NCBI GenBank assembly: GCA_905182615.1
Contig: CAJJCG010000084.1
Location: 1-57,081 of the forward strand
Source of the DNA: Alphaproteobacteria bacterium UBA2964
GTDB taxonomy: Bacteria > Pseudomonadota > Alphaproteobacteria > MPNO01 > UBA2964
DNA: 57,081 bases
Direction: 5' to 3'
The translations under genes and the position numbers were made by a program. Shown piece after piece: positions 9,373-18,377 of the stretch (its first letter is position 1; every line of letters starts with the position of its first letter). Under the pieces are notes generated by a model. That model had not been told where the DNA came from, searched no databases, and saw only the letters and a program-made list of their open reading frames with translations.

Positions 9373-9627
9373 TCAATTCTTACGGAGACGGACGCCAACA
9401 CCCTGTGAACCGTCGTCAAACAGGAAATCAACGCCCGCAGACTCAAACGCACCCTGCAAGCGTAAAATCGCGGCATGACGTGGCGGTCGAGTCTCATTCT
9501 CATAGCGATTGATCGTCGATAAGCCGACGCCTGACGCTCCAGCGAGGCGCGGTTGTGTCCATTTAAGCAATCCGCGGGCCGCACGGCATTGATTTGGTGA
9601 CATGGTCTTTATCTCTTGCTTTGCCAT
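9373..9627 (-). CDS. Xre-family helix-turn-helix regulator
   Basis: An 84-residue single-domain DNA-binding protein. Residues 12-45 form the five-helix Xre/Cro domain: QCRAARGLLKWTQPRLA then GVGLSTINRYENETRPP. The tail FESAGVDFLFDD...GVRLRK is the short C-terminal strand seen in many stand-alone Xre proteins of rhizobia and relatives. An internal Met at 9603 is a second possible start. Two direct copies of an 11-base sequence 23 bases apart lie just upstream and could be its own operator. It is divergent from the gene at 9834. Confidence 0.85.
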   Translation of the reverse strand: MAKQEIKTMSPNQCRAARGLLKWTQPRLAGASGVGLSTINRYENETRPPRHAAILRLQGAFESAGVDFLFDDGSQGVGVRLRKN

Positions 9628-9634
9628 TGCTCCG

Positions 9635-9668
9635 AATTCACAAAAAGGGATGTTTTAAATTCACAAAA
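9635..9668. promoter_or_regulatory. direct repeats upstream of the Xre gene (candidate operator)
   Basis: AATTCACAAAA occurs at 9635-9645 and again at 9658-9668. The 23-base period is about two helical turns, placing both copies on one face of the DNA. They sit eight bases upstream of the Xre start, between it and the divergent gene. This is the layout of an autoregulated Xre repressor, but binding is inference. Confidence 0.4.
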
Positions 9669-9744
9669 CTCCGATCTATTCTATACTGAGCCTGGAGAAT
9701 TTAAATCCCAATCACATTGCCGGGCGCAATTTCCAGAGCCACCC

Positions 9745-9772
9745 TTGACTTCAATTCCGACGTCTCTAGGCT
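9745..9772 (+). promoter_or_regulatory. possible sigma-70-like promoter
   Basis: TTGACT (9745-9750), a 16-base spacer, then TAGGCT (9767-9772), 61 bases before the GTG start at 9834. The -35 element is good and the -10 is poor, so this is only a candidate. Confidence 0.3.
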
Positions 9773-9833
9773 CGCGTCGAAATCAAACAAGGTGATCATC
9801 CAAATACTCACCGTACCCTGAGGAGTGTATCCC

Positions 9834-10823
9834 GTGACGAAATTGCCGGTAACAATGGCCTGTGGCCCTTACGACAGAATGGAAGCGCTTAGTACTGGAA
9901 CGATCCAGCCAGAAGGTATTGACCTCCGATACATCGCCATTCAATCCCCTCCGGAAATTTTTGCCCGAATGATCAAAACACGCTCATTCGATGTCGCGGA
10001 AATGTCACTGGCTCATTACTTAATCTCAAAAATTCGCGGTGACTTTCCCTATGTCGCCATACCCGTATTTCCGTCTCGGGTATTTCGTCACGGCTTTGTT
10101 TTTATTAACAAAAATGCCAATATAAAAACTGCTAAAGATTTGGAAGGAAAACGAGTAGGTGTCCAGGAATACCGACAGACCGCCGGGGTCTGGGTACGCG
10201 GTATTTTGCAAGACGAGTTTAATGTCGACATGGACTCCATCCATTGGTTCGAAGGAGGCGTGAACACTCCCCGTGCCGAAGATAATGAAATGGACCTCCG
10301 CCCCACTAAAGAGTTACAGCTGACAATCATTCCAGGGGACAGATCCCTCAATGAGATGCTCGAAGCAGGTGAAATTGACGCCTATTTCGGTGCCCGTAGG
10401 CCTGATGCCCTGCATGAGGGGCAAAACGTCACGAGATTGTTCCCTAATTACCGTGAACTGGAAAAATCCTATTACCAGAAAACCGGTATTCACCCGATCA
10501 TGCACACATTAGTCATTCGCGACGAACTTTATGCCGAACACCGTTGGGTGGCAGAAGCGCTCTTCAAGGCCTGCGAACAATCAAAAAGCTGGGCTATCGA
10601 ACAAATGCGGTTTTCGGGCGCTCAACGTCTCATGCTTCCCTGGCTGCATGACGAAATCGAAGAAATGCAGGCGCTGATGGGAGCCAACACATGGGCCTAT
10701 GGCGTCGATCCTAACCGGGGAACACTCGAGACCTTTATGAAACATTTGGTCGATCAGCATTTCCTCGCAAAGGCTGAACCCATCGACGATTACTTCACGC
10801 CAATCATTTCCTGGAGCGAATAG
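9834..10823 (+). CDS. 4,5-dihydroxyphthalate decarboxylase-like / substrate-binding-fold protein
   Basis: A 329-residue protein resembling the Pht5 group: a periplasmic-binding-protein fold, annotated as 4,5-dihydroxyphthalate decarboxylase or as an ABC substrate-binding protein. Support comes from the N-terminal pattern ACGPYDRMEALSTG, PEGIDL, EIFARM...FDVAEMSLAHYL, then KDLEGKRVGVQEY and WVRGILQDE. There is no signal peptide, which favours a cytoplasmic enzyme. I start at GTG 9834 because AGGAG lies eight bases upstream; GTG 9825 overlaps that site. No phthalate dioxygenase genes are nearby, so the substrate is open. Confidence 0.75.
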   Translation: MTKLPVTMACGPYDRMEALSTGTIQPEGIDLRYIAIQSPPEIFARMIKTRSFDVAEMSLAHYLISKIRGDFPYVAIPVFPSRVFRHGFVFINKNANIKTAKDLEGKRVGVQEYRQTAGVWVRGILQDEFNVDMDSIHWFEGGVNTPRAEDNEMDLRPTKELQLTIIPGDRSLNEMLEAGEIDAYFGARRPDALHEGQNVTRLFPNYRELEKSYYQKTGIHPIMHTLVIRDELYAEHRWVAEALFKACEQSKSWAIEQMRFSGAQRLMLPWLHDEIEEMQALMGANTWAYGVDPNRGTLETFMKHLVDQHFLAKAEPIDDYFTPIISWSE

Positions 10824-10845
10824 AGCCCTGAACGCAGGCTCTATT
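10819..10845. terminator. hairpin between convergent genes
   Basis: AATAGAGCC, nine-base loop, GGCTCTATT: a perfect 9-bp stem spanning the stop codons of both convergent genes (TAG at 10821 on plus, TAG at 10843 on minus). No U-run follows on either strand, so it may act as an mRNA-end structure rather than an intrinsic terminator. Confidence 0.45.
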
Positions 10846-12325
10846 CCGCCGCACTTGGCTGAGTCAGAGCAGCTTTGTGATCCGGCAAAATGATTTCTCC
10901 GTCATCGACGAGCTTCTGGACGGCATCTTCGACCGCTGTTCCCTTGAAAAAATCCGGGTCCATCTGCACATGAAGTTCGGCAACGTTCTTGAACATAAAG
11001 CTGCGGAAATCGTCATCGGTAATCAGGTCCTTCTCGACCAATTCATGTGCTTCAGCGACTGGCAAACGAATGTCAGGGACGTCCCAATGACCGATATCTG
11101 AACTAAACAGCGCCTTCAGCTTCACATCAAAATGGTTCAGCTCCGAATTAAATCCAACGGCATTCATTCGGTCATCAGCCTCACATCCGAAATAGAAATT
11201 CGGTATGAACAGATCACGGATATCTTCCTCGCTTACCGCCTGACAAAACCGGAAATCGTCCAGGCTGCGATCATCCTCCCAATGGAACGAGAATAAGTTA
11301 TCGGCGTTCTCGCGGATGGAAATACGCTCCGCCGTCAAATAGTCATTGCCGTATTTCTCGAACATCGCGACCATGAGTTCCACATTAAGTTTAGCTGGGT
11401 CCATATGATCTTTGAGGTAGCCGACATTGCGCTTTTCCCAAAATTCACAGAGATCGTTATAGAGCGCACTTGCCCAACCAACGCCTCCTTCAAGAAATCC
11501 AAAATTTAGGGTCGGAAACCGGCGTGTCACTCCACCCATGAACATCGACCGACAAAGATGTTCGTTACCAACACCAAAGCTACCAAGTCGGTTATAGACA
11601 AAATTATCGGGAGACATGCGCCGAGCCGTGCTTTGTGACCCACCATGACCGGTAATAGCCACACCGAGTTCGACACAGCGCCGCCAGAACGGGTCGTAAT
11701 CCATTTCACTATCGATCGTGAATGAATGGATTTCCATCGTTTTGTCAGCCAACTCAGGTGCCGCAGCAGCCACCTCCGGTACCGGGCCACGCCACTCACC
11801 CGGAATAGACACGGTTTTCAACCCCAGCTCACCGACAGCGAACTCCAACTCGGCGAGAGCTTCTTCTGGCGAATGCATCGGGATCACCGCTGATGCCGTC
11901 ATGCGATCTGCGTAAGGCCCGAACATATCCGCATAGAGCATATTCAAGGCCCGATGGAGAGTTTGGCGCATTTCCGGTTCTCTGATCTGCTGCGCGCTCA
12001 GCCCTTCACTGGTATAGATAAAGGCGAAATCAATTCCAGCTTCTGCAAGCCGTTCATAGTAAAGACCAGGGAGCATTACGGTCGCCCGGTCTATCGTCAT
12101 CTCTCCTGACGGCGACGCCCAAAAGCCGTTTCTCTGTGCTGTCTTATTTCGGCGTTCCTGACGGGCCTCAAATGCCTTCAATACATCAGGCCCCGCGATC
12201 TGCTTTACAAAATCATGCAACGCAAAACGCGCTTCGATGACATGCGCGTCGGCATCAATGATGGGGTAGTCAATAGCGTCACGAATTTTGCTGACACTCT
12301 CGACCGGTTCACCGACCTGATACAT
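10841..12325 (-). CDS. amidohydrolase family protein (ACMSD-like)
   Basis: A 494-residue TIM-barrel metal-dependent hydrolase or decarboxylase of the amidohydrolase-2 group. The N-terminal metal motif is IIDADAHVIE (Asp-x-His form). Mid-protein AITGHGG supplies a ligand histidine, and SSDIGHWD near residue 425 the strand-8 aspartate. These marks match ACMSD and gamma-resorcylate decarboxylase relatives, which act on aromatic acids. GGAGG precedes the ATG at 12325. It lies 137 bases downstream of the hydratase gene on the same strand, separated by a strong terminator hairpin, so it may have its own promoter. Confidence 0.8.
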   Translation of the reverse strand: MYQVGEPVESVSKIRDAIDYPIIDADAHVIEARFALHDFVKQIAGPDVLKAFEARQERRNKTAQRNGFWASPSGEMTIDRATVMLPGLYYERLAEAGIDFAFIYTSEGLSAQQIREPEMRQTLHRALNMLYADMFGPYADRMTASAVIPMHSPEEALAELEFAVGELGLKTVSIPGEWRGPVPEVAAAAPELADKTMEIHSFTIDSEMDYDPFWRRCVELGVAITGHGGSQSTARRMSPDNFVYNRLGSFGVGNEHLCRSMFMGGVTRRFPTLNFGFLEGGVGWASALYNDLCEFWEKRNVGYLKDHMDPAKLNVELMVAMFEKYGNDYLTAERISIRENADNLFSFHWEDDRSLDDFRFCQAVSEEDIRDLFIPNFYFGCEADDRMNAVGFNSELNHFDVKLKALFSSDIGHWDVPDIRLPVAEAHELVEKDLITDDDFRSFMFKNVAELHVQMDPDFFKGTAVEDAVQKLVDDGEIILPDHKAALTQPSAAE

Positions 12326-12398
12326 GTCCTGCCTCCTAAATTATTCTACCAACGATGTCACCATAGTGACGGCCATAAATATAGGACCAAATAAGAAA

Positions 12399-12423
12399 AC
12401 GGCGCGGAGAGTATCCGCGCCGT
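12399..12423 (-). terminator. strong intrinsic terminator after the hydratase-lyase-like gene
   Basis: On the minus strand a perfect 10-bp GC-rich stem (ACGGCGCGGA pairing with TCCGCGCCGT, five-base loop) is followed by TTTTCTTATTT. It begins 40 bases beyond the stop at 12463. It should end the transcript from the acyl-CoA cluster and separate it from the amidohydrolase gene. Confidence 0.8.
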
Positions 12424-12462
12424 TCTGGTCTCCACCCAGCAAACCGGGAATTGGAAAACTTC

Positions 12463-13380
12463 TTATTTTTTCTTCTTAGCAGGAGTCTTCTTTTTGCGAG
12501 CGGCAGAAGCCCGTGGCTTGCCACCCTTCTCCGTCGTCTTGCCATCGGCAGCACCAACATAAGGTGAGAACACAGGGCGATAGGCCTTCTCATCGATGAA
12601 CTGACGGATGCCTTCAGCATAGGCATCATGTCCCCGAGCTGCATCACGGATCTTAATTTCTGCACCCTTGGCATTGAGATAATCCGCTGCTGCACGCCAG
12701 GACATATCCTGAGTGGCCCGGATCGCATGCTTGGTTGCACGCAACACGTTCGGGTTCTTCTCGAGCAGCTCTTTGGCAAGCTTGAGAGTTTCCTTGCGCA
12801 AATTCTTCTTAGGCACGGAATAATTCACCATGCCCATGTTCGCTGCTTCCTTGCCGGTAAAAGTACGACCGGTGCAGGCATAGAACATTGCGTCTCGCTG
12901 GCGGAAAAGGTCCGTGACCATTTTGGACACCATGCCACCCGGCAGAATGCCCCAATTGACTTCTGACAGGCAGAAAATCGCATCATCCGAAGCAACCGAG
13001 AAATCAGCGCAGATGCAATGAGTGAACGCACCGCCAATGCAAAAACCATTGACCATCGAAATCGTTGGCTTGCTGTACATCCACAGCTTCTCACTGCGCC
13101 AACGGCTGTCGGCACTCGCCTTTGCCTTAACTTCCGGCTTGCCATCAGTCTCCCGGAAATACTCCTTGAGATCTTGTCCAGCGCTATAGGAAACGCCTTC
13201 ACCAGTTAAAATCACCAACTTGGTGTCCGAGTCGGTTTCCAGCAGTGTCATAATTTCCATCATTTCAGCATGAAATGTCGGGCTCATGGCATTGCGTTTT
13301 TCAGGACGGTTGAAGGTCACCCAGGTGATCCCATCCTTTTGCTGATCAACTTTTACGCAGCTATATTTCTTCTTAAGCAT
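12463..13380 (-). CDS. hydroxycinnamoyl-CoA hydratase-lyase-like enoyl-CoA hydratase
   Basis: A 305-residue crotonase-fold enzyme. Over its first 270 residues it follows the feruloyl-CoA hydratase-lyase (HCHL) pattern: NRPEKRNAMSPT, SAGQDLKEYFRE, KPTISMVNGFCIGGAF, LSEVNWGILPGG, LLEKNPNVLRATKHA. The catalytic Glu in LSEVNWG and the Tyr in KEYF are kept. From memory of HCHL, Ser123 is Thr here and Tyr239 is Asn (YLNAK), so the acyl substrate may differ. The C-terminus adds a lysine-rich tail (RKKKTPAKKKK) absent from HCHL. GGGAGG supports ATG 13380 over TTG 13383. The next gene upstream is an ADP-forming acyl-CoA synthetase, its natural partner. Confidence 0.8.
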   Translation of the reverse strand: MLKKKYSCVKVDQQKDGITWVTFNRPEKRNAMSPTFHAEMMEIMTLLETDSDTKLVILTGEGVSYSAGQDLKEYFRETDGKPEVKAKASADSRWRSEKLWMYSKPTISMVNGFCIGGAFTHCICADFSVASDDAIFCLSEVNWGILPGGMVSKMVTDLFRQRDAMFYACTGRTFTGKEAANMGMVNYSVPKKNLRKETLKLAKELLEKNPNVLRATKHAIRATQDMSWRAAADYLNAKGAEIKIRDAARGHDAYAEGIRQFIDEKAYRPVFSPYVGAADGKTTEKGGKPRASAARKKKTPAKKKK

Positions 13381-13460
13381 CAATTTCCTCCCGTTAAAAA
13401 ACTAATTTCAACGCGCCACGGAAAATGGCACGCCTTTGGTTCACAAAAACACTTACTCTT

Positions 13461-15530
13461 TTAATCTCTCCGAACGGGCCGTACGTCAACCGCCCGCACT
13501 CCTTTTCCTTCTTCAAGGACAATCACCGGATTAACTTCGATCTCTGACAACCATGTCCGATGATCAACAAAAAAGTCTGATAGCGCGACTATAGATTTAG
13601 CCAATGCATCGACATCACGAGGCGCTTGACCGCGGAAACCCTCAAGCGCCTTTGCGCCGCGGAGCTCAGACAACATCTCTTTCGCATCCGCCTCATTTAT
13701 GGGTGCCAATCTCAAGGATACGTCTTTCATCAACTCGACAAAGATGCCCCCCAGCCCAACGACGACGAGCGGTCCAAAATCCGGGTCTTCCCGCACGCCA
13801 ACCAGCATTTCCAGCCCGTCGACCATTTCCTGGACCAGGAACCCACTAATCTTCTCAGCGCCTATCCTGTTCTGCAGGTCGATTGCCGCATCCCTGACCG
13901 CGTCAGCATCCCCTAAACCCAGGACGACGCCACCAGCTTCCGTTTTATGGCTTATTTCGTCAGAAACAATCTTCAGCACCACCGGAAAACCGATTTCGGT
14001 TGCCGCTACTGCAGCCCCATCGGGATCGGATGCCACCGTTTGCTTCGGTGCGGTCAGGCCGCGTGCCGACAACACTGCAGCAAGCCTGTCTTCGGATACA
14101 TTACTGGCTTCACCCGCCACATCAGGCAACTCAGGGAGCCCACGCCGCCGCGCCGCGCTATAGTGGACCAGCGCCTGCATCGAACGCACCATGGTCGGCA
14201 CACTGAACAAAAACGGCATGCCAGCGCCATCCTGAAACTCACGCAGGCCCGCATCACAATTCTGTGCCATTCGGGTAAAGGCGAAGATCGGTTTGTCCGT
14301 GGAGTCTTTAAGCTTGATATAGCTTTCAGGCGTCTTAACGGCATCATCGGCTAGTGGCACGCGGCCTTGCACCGCAATTATATCGACATCGTCATCGGCC
14401 GCGAACATTTCACAGAGTTCACAGAAATCCGGCACCTTGCCAGCCAGCGTCGACCCAGCATCCATCGGGTTGTGAACATCGACACCCTCTGGAACGAACT
14501 CATCCATTTTCTGAAAGGTTTCGGAGGAAAGTTCCGCAAGTTCTCCGCCTTCATCACCGACTGCCTCGAGGGTCAACCCTACGGCCCCACCACTCGTAGT
14601 GACGACTGCCAGCTTGTTGCCACGGGGCAAGCGCTTCTGTCGAAACGCCAAGGCAAAATCCACCATCTCATCAATAGATTTACAACGGGTAATGCCATAG
14701 CGGTGACACATAGCATTGAAAACATCGTCATCGACTGCAACCGCACCAGTATGAGTTTTTGCCTGTTCCTTTCCAAGCTCGCTACTGCCGAGTTTCATCA
14801 GGATTACTGGTTTCTTCGCTTCAAAGGCGCGGCGTGCCGCTTCCATAAACTCTTTGGGACGACGGATACTTTCGATCATGCCGACAATGATTTCCGTATC
14901 AGGGTCATCGACCAAAAAGTTGAGATAATCCGCGCTATCAAGGCCAAATTCATTGCCACATGACATGGCATAAGAAAAACCAAGCCCGCGTTGCGCGGCT
15001 TGCGCAAACCAATAGCCCAAAGTACCGCCCGAGTGGAATATACCACCCACCTCGCCTTTAGGGAGGTTCCGCAATCGCGTGGTCGGATATAGCTGAATAT
15101 CTTGCGGCAAGCAAAACAGACCCATGCAGTTGGGGCCGCACACCGAGAGACCAGACTCTGCGATAATGGCCTTAAGTTCTTCGCCGCGCTCCAGGCCAAT
15201 CTTTTTACGACCTTCGCCAAAACTCGCGGAGAATATCGTTGCCGCCTTCAAACCGTTATCGACACCTTCGCGGATCATATCGTTCACGAAACGGGCCGGA
15301 ACAATGACCAATGCATGATCGACGGCTTCCGGTAGAGAGGCAAAATTGGGATAAACTTTCTCGCCCCACAATTCTTCGCGGCGGGGATTGATCAAATAGG
15401 TCGGAACCGGAAAGCCCGCTTCCTTGAGGTTATTGAACAGGACACGGGACCAGCCGTCGCCGCCAGTTTCACTGGCTCCAACGATCGCGCTTGATTTTGG
15501 TTTTAATAGAGGATCTACGTTACGAAACAT
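13461..15530 (-). CDS. ADP-forming acyl-CoA synthetase (FerA-like candidate)
   Basis: A 689-residue single-chain NDP-forming acyl-CoA synthetase: CoA-binding domain (about 1-130, ending in SVCGPNCMG), two succinyl-CoA-synthetase-like domains with the phosphohistidine loop KTHTGAVAV (about H260), and an ATP-grasp domain (about 470-689) with KTEAGGVVLGL. It makes acyl-CoA from acid, CoA and ATP. Feruloyl-CoA synthetase FerA of Sphingobium SYK-6 belongs to this superfamily and works with an HCHL enzyme; an HCHL-like gene follows here after 80 bases. Substrate assignment is inference. A second such enzyme is at 36236-38428. Confidence 0.85.
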   Translation of the reverse strand: MFRNVDPLLKPKSSAIVGASETGGDGWSRVLFNNLKEAGFPVPTYLINPRREELWGEKVYPNFASLPEAVDHALVIVPARFVNDMIREGVDNGLKAATIFSASFGEGRKKIGLERGEELKAIIAESGLSVCGPNCMGLFCLPQDIQLYPTTRLRNLPKGEVGGIFHSGGTLGYWFAQAAQRGLGFSYAMSCGNEFGLDSADYLNFLVDDPDTEIIVGMIESIRRPKEFMEAARRAFEAKKPVILMKLGSSELGKEQAKTHTGAVAVDDDVFNAMCHRYGITRCKSIDEMVDFALAFRQKRLPRGNKLAVVTTSGGAVGLTLEAVGDEGGELAELSSETFQKMDEFVPEGVDVHNPMDAGSTLAGKVPDFCELCEMFAADDDVDIIAVQGRVPLADDAVKTPESYIKLKDSTDKPIFAFTRMAQNCDAGLREFQDGAGMPFLFSVPTMVRSMQALVHYSAARRRGLPELPDVAGEASNVSEDRLAAVLSARGLTAPKQTVASDPDGAAVAATEIGFPVVLKIVSDEISHKTEAGGVVLGLGDADAVRDAAIDLQNRIGAEKISGFLVQEMVDGLEMLVGVREDPDFGPLVVVGLGGIFVELMKDVSLRLAPINEADAKEMLSELRGAKALEGFRGQAPRDVDALAKSIVALSDFFVDHRTWLSEIEVNPVIVLEEGKGVRAVDVRPVRRD

Positions 15531-15575
15531 GATGCTATCTCGCTAAAATTATCTGACTTAAGCCGCCAATTTTTT

Positions 15576-16079
15576 TCAGGAAAACCGACCGGGTGATTTT
15601 CCATCTGCCACACCGTCTGGCCGCGGCAATCCCTCAAGCGTATGGCACCCATCCCGATAACGACCAATGCCCTGCCCGGTGGCAACGATACGGCCAGTTT
15701 CGTCTTTTGCCTCAGCCACCGACATAAACATCGTCCGCCCGCCACCGGTCTTTTTAGACTCAATCGTTACTCGGCTGCCATGCTTTACCGGTAAGATGAA
15801 GTTAACAGTCAATGTCACTGTTGCGCCTGACCGATAGTTCCCAGGCACGGCGCAATAGATAGCAGCATGCGCCAGCGCCGTATCAATAACGGTCGACATG
15901 CACCCACCATGCAAAACACCTGTACCATTCAGAGTGTGCTCTTCGACATCGAACTCAATCAAGCAGCGATCCAGCTCCCATTCAACAAGACGAATACCGA
16001 TATTATCAGCAAACGCTGCAAACTCTTTCAGCGTAGGCCGCGCAGGCCGGAGTTCAGGCTTTTCTGTTTTATTAGCCAT
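15576..16079 (-). CDS. PaaI-family hotdog thioesterase
   Basis: A 167-residue hotdog-fold protein. HGGCMSTVIDTALAHAA is the PaaI/YbgC-type helix and active-site region; SGATVTLTVNFILPVKHGSRVTIES is the following strand pair. It likely hydrolyses acyl-CoA esters, perhaps recycling CoA from dead-end intermediates of this cluster. It sits eight bases after the acyl-CoA dehydrogenase gene and 45 bases before the synthetase gene on the same strand, so it is almost certainly in the operon. Substrate unknown. Confidence 0.85.
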   Translation of the reverse strand: MANKTEKPELRPARPTLKEFAAFADNIGIRLVEWELDRCLIEFDVEEHTLNGTGVLHGGCMSTVIDTALAHAAIYCAVPGNYRSGATVTLTVNFILPVKHGSRVTIESKKTGGGRTMFMSVAEAKDETGRIVATGQGIGRYRDGCHTLEGLPRPDGVADGKSPGRFS

Positions 16080-16087
16080 AGGAACTT

Positions 16088-17245
16088 TTACTCCCCGTAA
16101 TCGCGCAAGATCTGGCGCGCCAGAGCCATTTTTAGAATTTCAGTCGGCCCTTCAGTAATGACCATACTGCGCTGGTCACGGAAGAACTGCTCAATGGGTA
16201 GGTCCTTGGTGAGCCCCATACCGCCATGAATCTGCATGCAGCGATCTGCCGCCTGAAACGACATTTCGTCACCGAAATATTTGCACATATACGATTCTTT
16301 GCGAACGTCCTCACCCTGATCGGCACGCCACGATGCGTTGTAGACCATAAGCTGCAGCTGATGCCGGTTCTGGAACATATCAACCAACATATTCTGCACT
16401 GTTTGCCGCGACGACAATTTCGCGCCAAAAGTTGATCGCTGATTGGCATAAGTTGCAGCGAGCTCCAAACAGCGCGTGATAACGCCAACGCCACGAGCAC
16501 CATGCCGCAAACGGCCCTCCGTCAGCCAGCTTTGCGCGGCACGCATGCCATCACCTTCCTCACCAACGCGCTGAGAAGCTGGGACCCGGACATTCTCAAA
16601 TAATATTTCCCATGGCCGGTCGGCGATCATCATGTCTTGTTGACGTAGCTTTGTGATACCGGGCGCATCCATATCAACAAGAAACACCGTCAGCCCGCCA
16701 CGCGATCCTTTTTCCCGGTCAGTAGCCGTTACGATCTGAGCAAAATCTGCGTTACTTGCCCCAGTAATGAAACGTTTATGACCGTTGATAATGTAGTCGT
16801 CGCCATCTCGAACCGCCGTCGTCCTGATGCCACCGGGGTCGCCACCCGCTTCAGGTTCCGTCTGACAAAAACAGCTGGTCTTCTCACCTTTGACAACCGG
16901 ATAGAGAAAGCGCTCTTTTTGCTCATCATTAAGGGAATAAAGAATAGGGCTGACACGGGGGCCGAAAATCGACGCGTTTCGGGCCGGAACAGCAATAGTG
17001 CGCGCCATTTCCTCCCACATGACCGCTTTCGATAGATGACCAAGACCGAGGCCACCATACTCCTCCGGCACGTCAAACAACCAAAGCCCAAGGTCCCTCG
17101 CCTTTTCTTCCAGTTTTTCTTGGACGCCAGGCAAAAATTCTGTGCCGTCATTGGTTTCACGCTCAATCGGAATGAGCTCAGTATCGACAAACCGCCGAAG
17201 GTTATCCTTCAGCATTTGCAATTCTTCCGGAAGATTGAAATCCAT
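16088..17245 (-). CDS. acyl-CoA dehydrogenase (paralog of 18444-19601)
   Basis: A 385-residue FAD-dependent acyl-CoA dehydrogenase. FAD and substrate marks include CFCQTEPEAGGDPGG, RFITGASNADFAQIV, the dimer-interface QIHGGMGLTKDLPIE and the C-terminal VITEGPTEILK, where the Glu is in the MCAD-type catalytic position. It is the same length as, and plainly similar along its whole length to, the divergently oriented enzyme at 18444. It probably oxidises the acyl-CoA formed by the synthetase in this operon, with electrons passed to ETF. Confidence 0.92.
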   Translation of the reverse strand: MDFNLPEELQMLKDNLRRFVDTELIPIERETNDGTEFLPGVQEKLEEKARDLGLWLFDVPEEYGGLGLGHLSKAVMWEEMARTIAVPARNASIFGPRVSPILYSLNDEQKERFLYPVVKGEKTSCFCQTEPEAGGDPGGIRTTAVRDGDDYIINGHKRFITGASNADFAQIVTATDREKGSRGGLTVFLVDMDAPGITKLRQQDMMIADRPWEILFENVRVPASQRVGEEGDGMRAAQSWLTEGRLRHGARGVGVITRCLELAATYANQRSTFGAKLSSRQTVQNMLVDMFQNRHQLQLMVYNASWRADQGEDVRKESYMCKYFGDEMSFQAADRCMQIHGGMGLTKDLPIEQFFRDQRSMVITEGPTEILKMALARQILRDYGE

Positions 17246-17289
17246 CTCTTTACCTCTTGCTGCGATTAAGTTGTTATTTTTATTTGTTG

Positions 17290-18285
17290 TTATTTGTTTA
17301 AATCGACGACGATCCGCCCCCGTGTTTCGCCTTTAAGAATTTTCCCAGCCAATTCAGGCAATTTATCTAAAGACACCACTTCAGTGAGCGCATCCAATGA
17401 CTCAACAGAAAGGTCTGTCGCGAGACGCTGCCAGGCCGCTTTTCTTTGATCAAAGGGACACATCACCGAATCTATGCCGAGAAGCTTTACACCCCTCAAC
17501 AAGAACGGAATAACCGTCGAATTCAGATCCACGCCGCCTGCAAGACCGCAAGCCGCTACGGCGCCACGATATTTCATCTGCGGTAGAATTGATGCCAATG
17601 TATTGCCGCCCACAGCGTCAACAACGCCTGCCCAACGCTCAGAAGCAAGTGGCCTCTCCGGGACGACATCGAGCTCTTCGCGCGGAATAATTTCGTTGGC
17701 ACCTATGGATTTAAGATGATCTGCGAGCTGCGGCCGCCCAGTTGAGGCGTGAACCTCGTAGCCACACCCCGCCAGAATACCAATGGCCACACCACCAACA
17801 CCGCCATTGGCGCCTGTCACTAATACCGGCCCGCTGTCGGGCGTGATGCCATGAGCCTCCAGCTCCATGACAGCCAGCATTGCCGTAAATCCTGCCGTTC
17901 CGATGGCCATCGAGCGCTTCTCGGTCATCATCTCAGGCAATGGCACAAGCCAATCGGATTTCACGCGTGCCTTTTGAGCATAACCGCCCCAATGCGCCTC
18001 ACCGACACGCCAACCCGTTAAGACCACCTTGTCGCCAGCCTTATAACTGGCTGACTCCGAGGATTCGACGGTTCCAGCGAAATCGATACCGGGAACATGG
18101 GGGTAGTTTCGAACAAGACGGCCTATCCCCTTGAGAACCATGCCGTCTTTATAATTCAAGGTCGAATGGGAGATAGCGACGGTTACGTCACCTTCAGGAA
18201 GCTGATCATCGGTCAGCTGCTGAATTGACGCCGAAACAACTTTTTCCGCTTCGTCGAGAACCAAGGCACGAAATTCATCGGCCAT
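17290..18285 (-). CDS. AcuI/YhdH-type acrylyl-CoA reductase family protein
   Basis: A 331-residue zinc-free medium-chain reductase. STLNYKDGMVLKG, VPGIDFAGTVE, VLTGWRVGEAHWGGYAQKARV and the nucleotide site VTGANGGVGGVAIG match the AcuI/YhdH group, which reduces acrylyl-CoA to propionyl-CoA with NADPH. GGGAG lies seven bases before the ATG. It leads the minus-strand operon, so the pathway may produce a short 2-enoyl-CoA such as acrylyl-CoA. No DMSP lyase or dmdA gene is in the window, so a link to DMSP is not supported. Other 2-enoyl substrates are possible. Confidence 0.85.
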   Translation of the reverse strand: MADEFRALVLDEAEKVVSASIQQLTDDQLPEGDVTVAISHSTLNYKDGMVLKGIGRLVRNYPHVPGIDFAGTVESSESASYKAGDKVVLTGWRVGEAHWGGYAQKARVKSDWLVPLPEMMTEKRSMAIGTAGFTAMLAVMELEAHGITPDSGPVLVTGANGGVGGVAIGILAGCGYEVHASTGRPQLADHLKSIGANEIIPREELDVVPERPLASERWAGVVDAVGGNTLASILPQMKYRGAVAACGLAGGVDLNSTVIPFLLRGVKLLGIDSVMCPFDQRKAAWQRLATDLSVESLDALTEVVSLDKLPELAGKILKGETRGRIVVDLNK

Positions 18286-18377
18286 CTTGCATCTCCCTGT
18301 CTTCGTTTTCCCCCATTAAAGAGGTTTTCATCTTTTCTAGACCTGTCTCGCCGGAGGGTCAATCTGCGCACCTCGCA

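Noticed and set aside
9834..10823. Phthalate degradation operon, suggested by the Pht5-like gene
   Set aside because: No phthalate dioxygenase or dihydrodiol dehydrogenase is nearby, and the family also contains proteins of other function.
13411..13433. Hairpin between the synthetase and hydratase-lyase genes as a terminator
   Set aside because: The stem needs two G-T pairs and the T-run is nine bases away, so termination inside the operon is not convincing.
13604..14963. Several plus-strand open frames opposite the acyl-CoA synthetase gene
   Set aside because: Low-complexity translations (Pro, Arg and Ser rich), no ribosome-binding sites, and the minus-strand gene is unambiguous.
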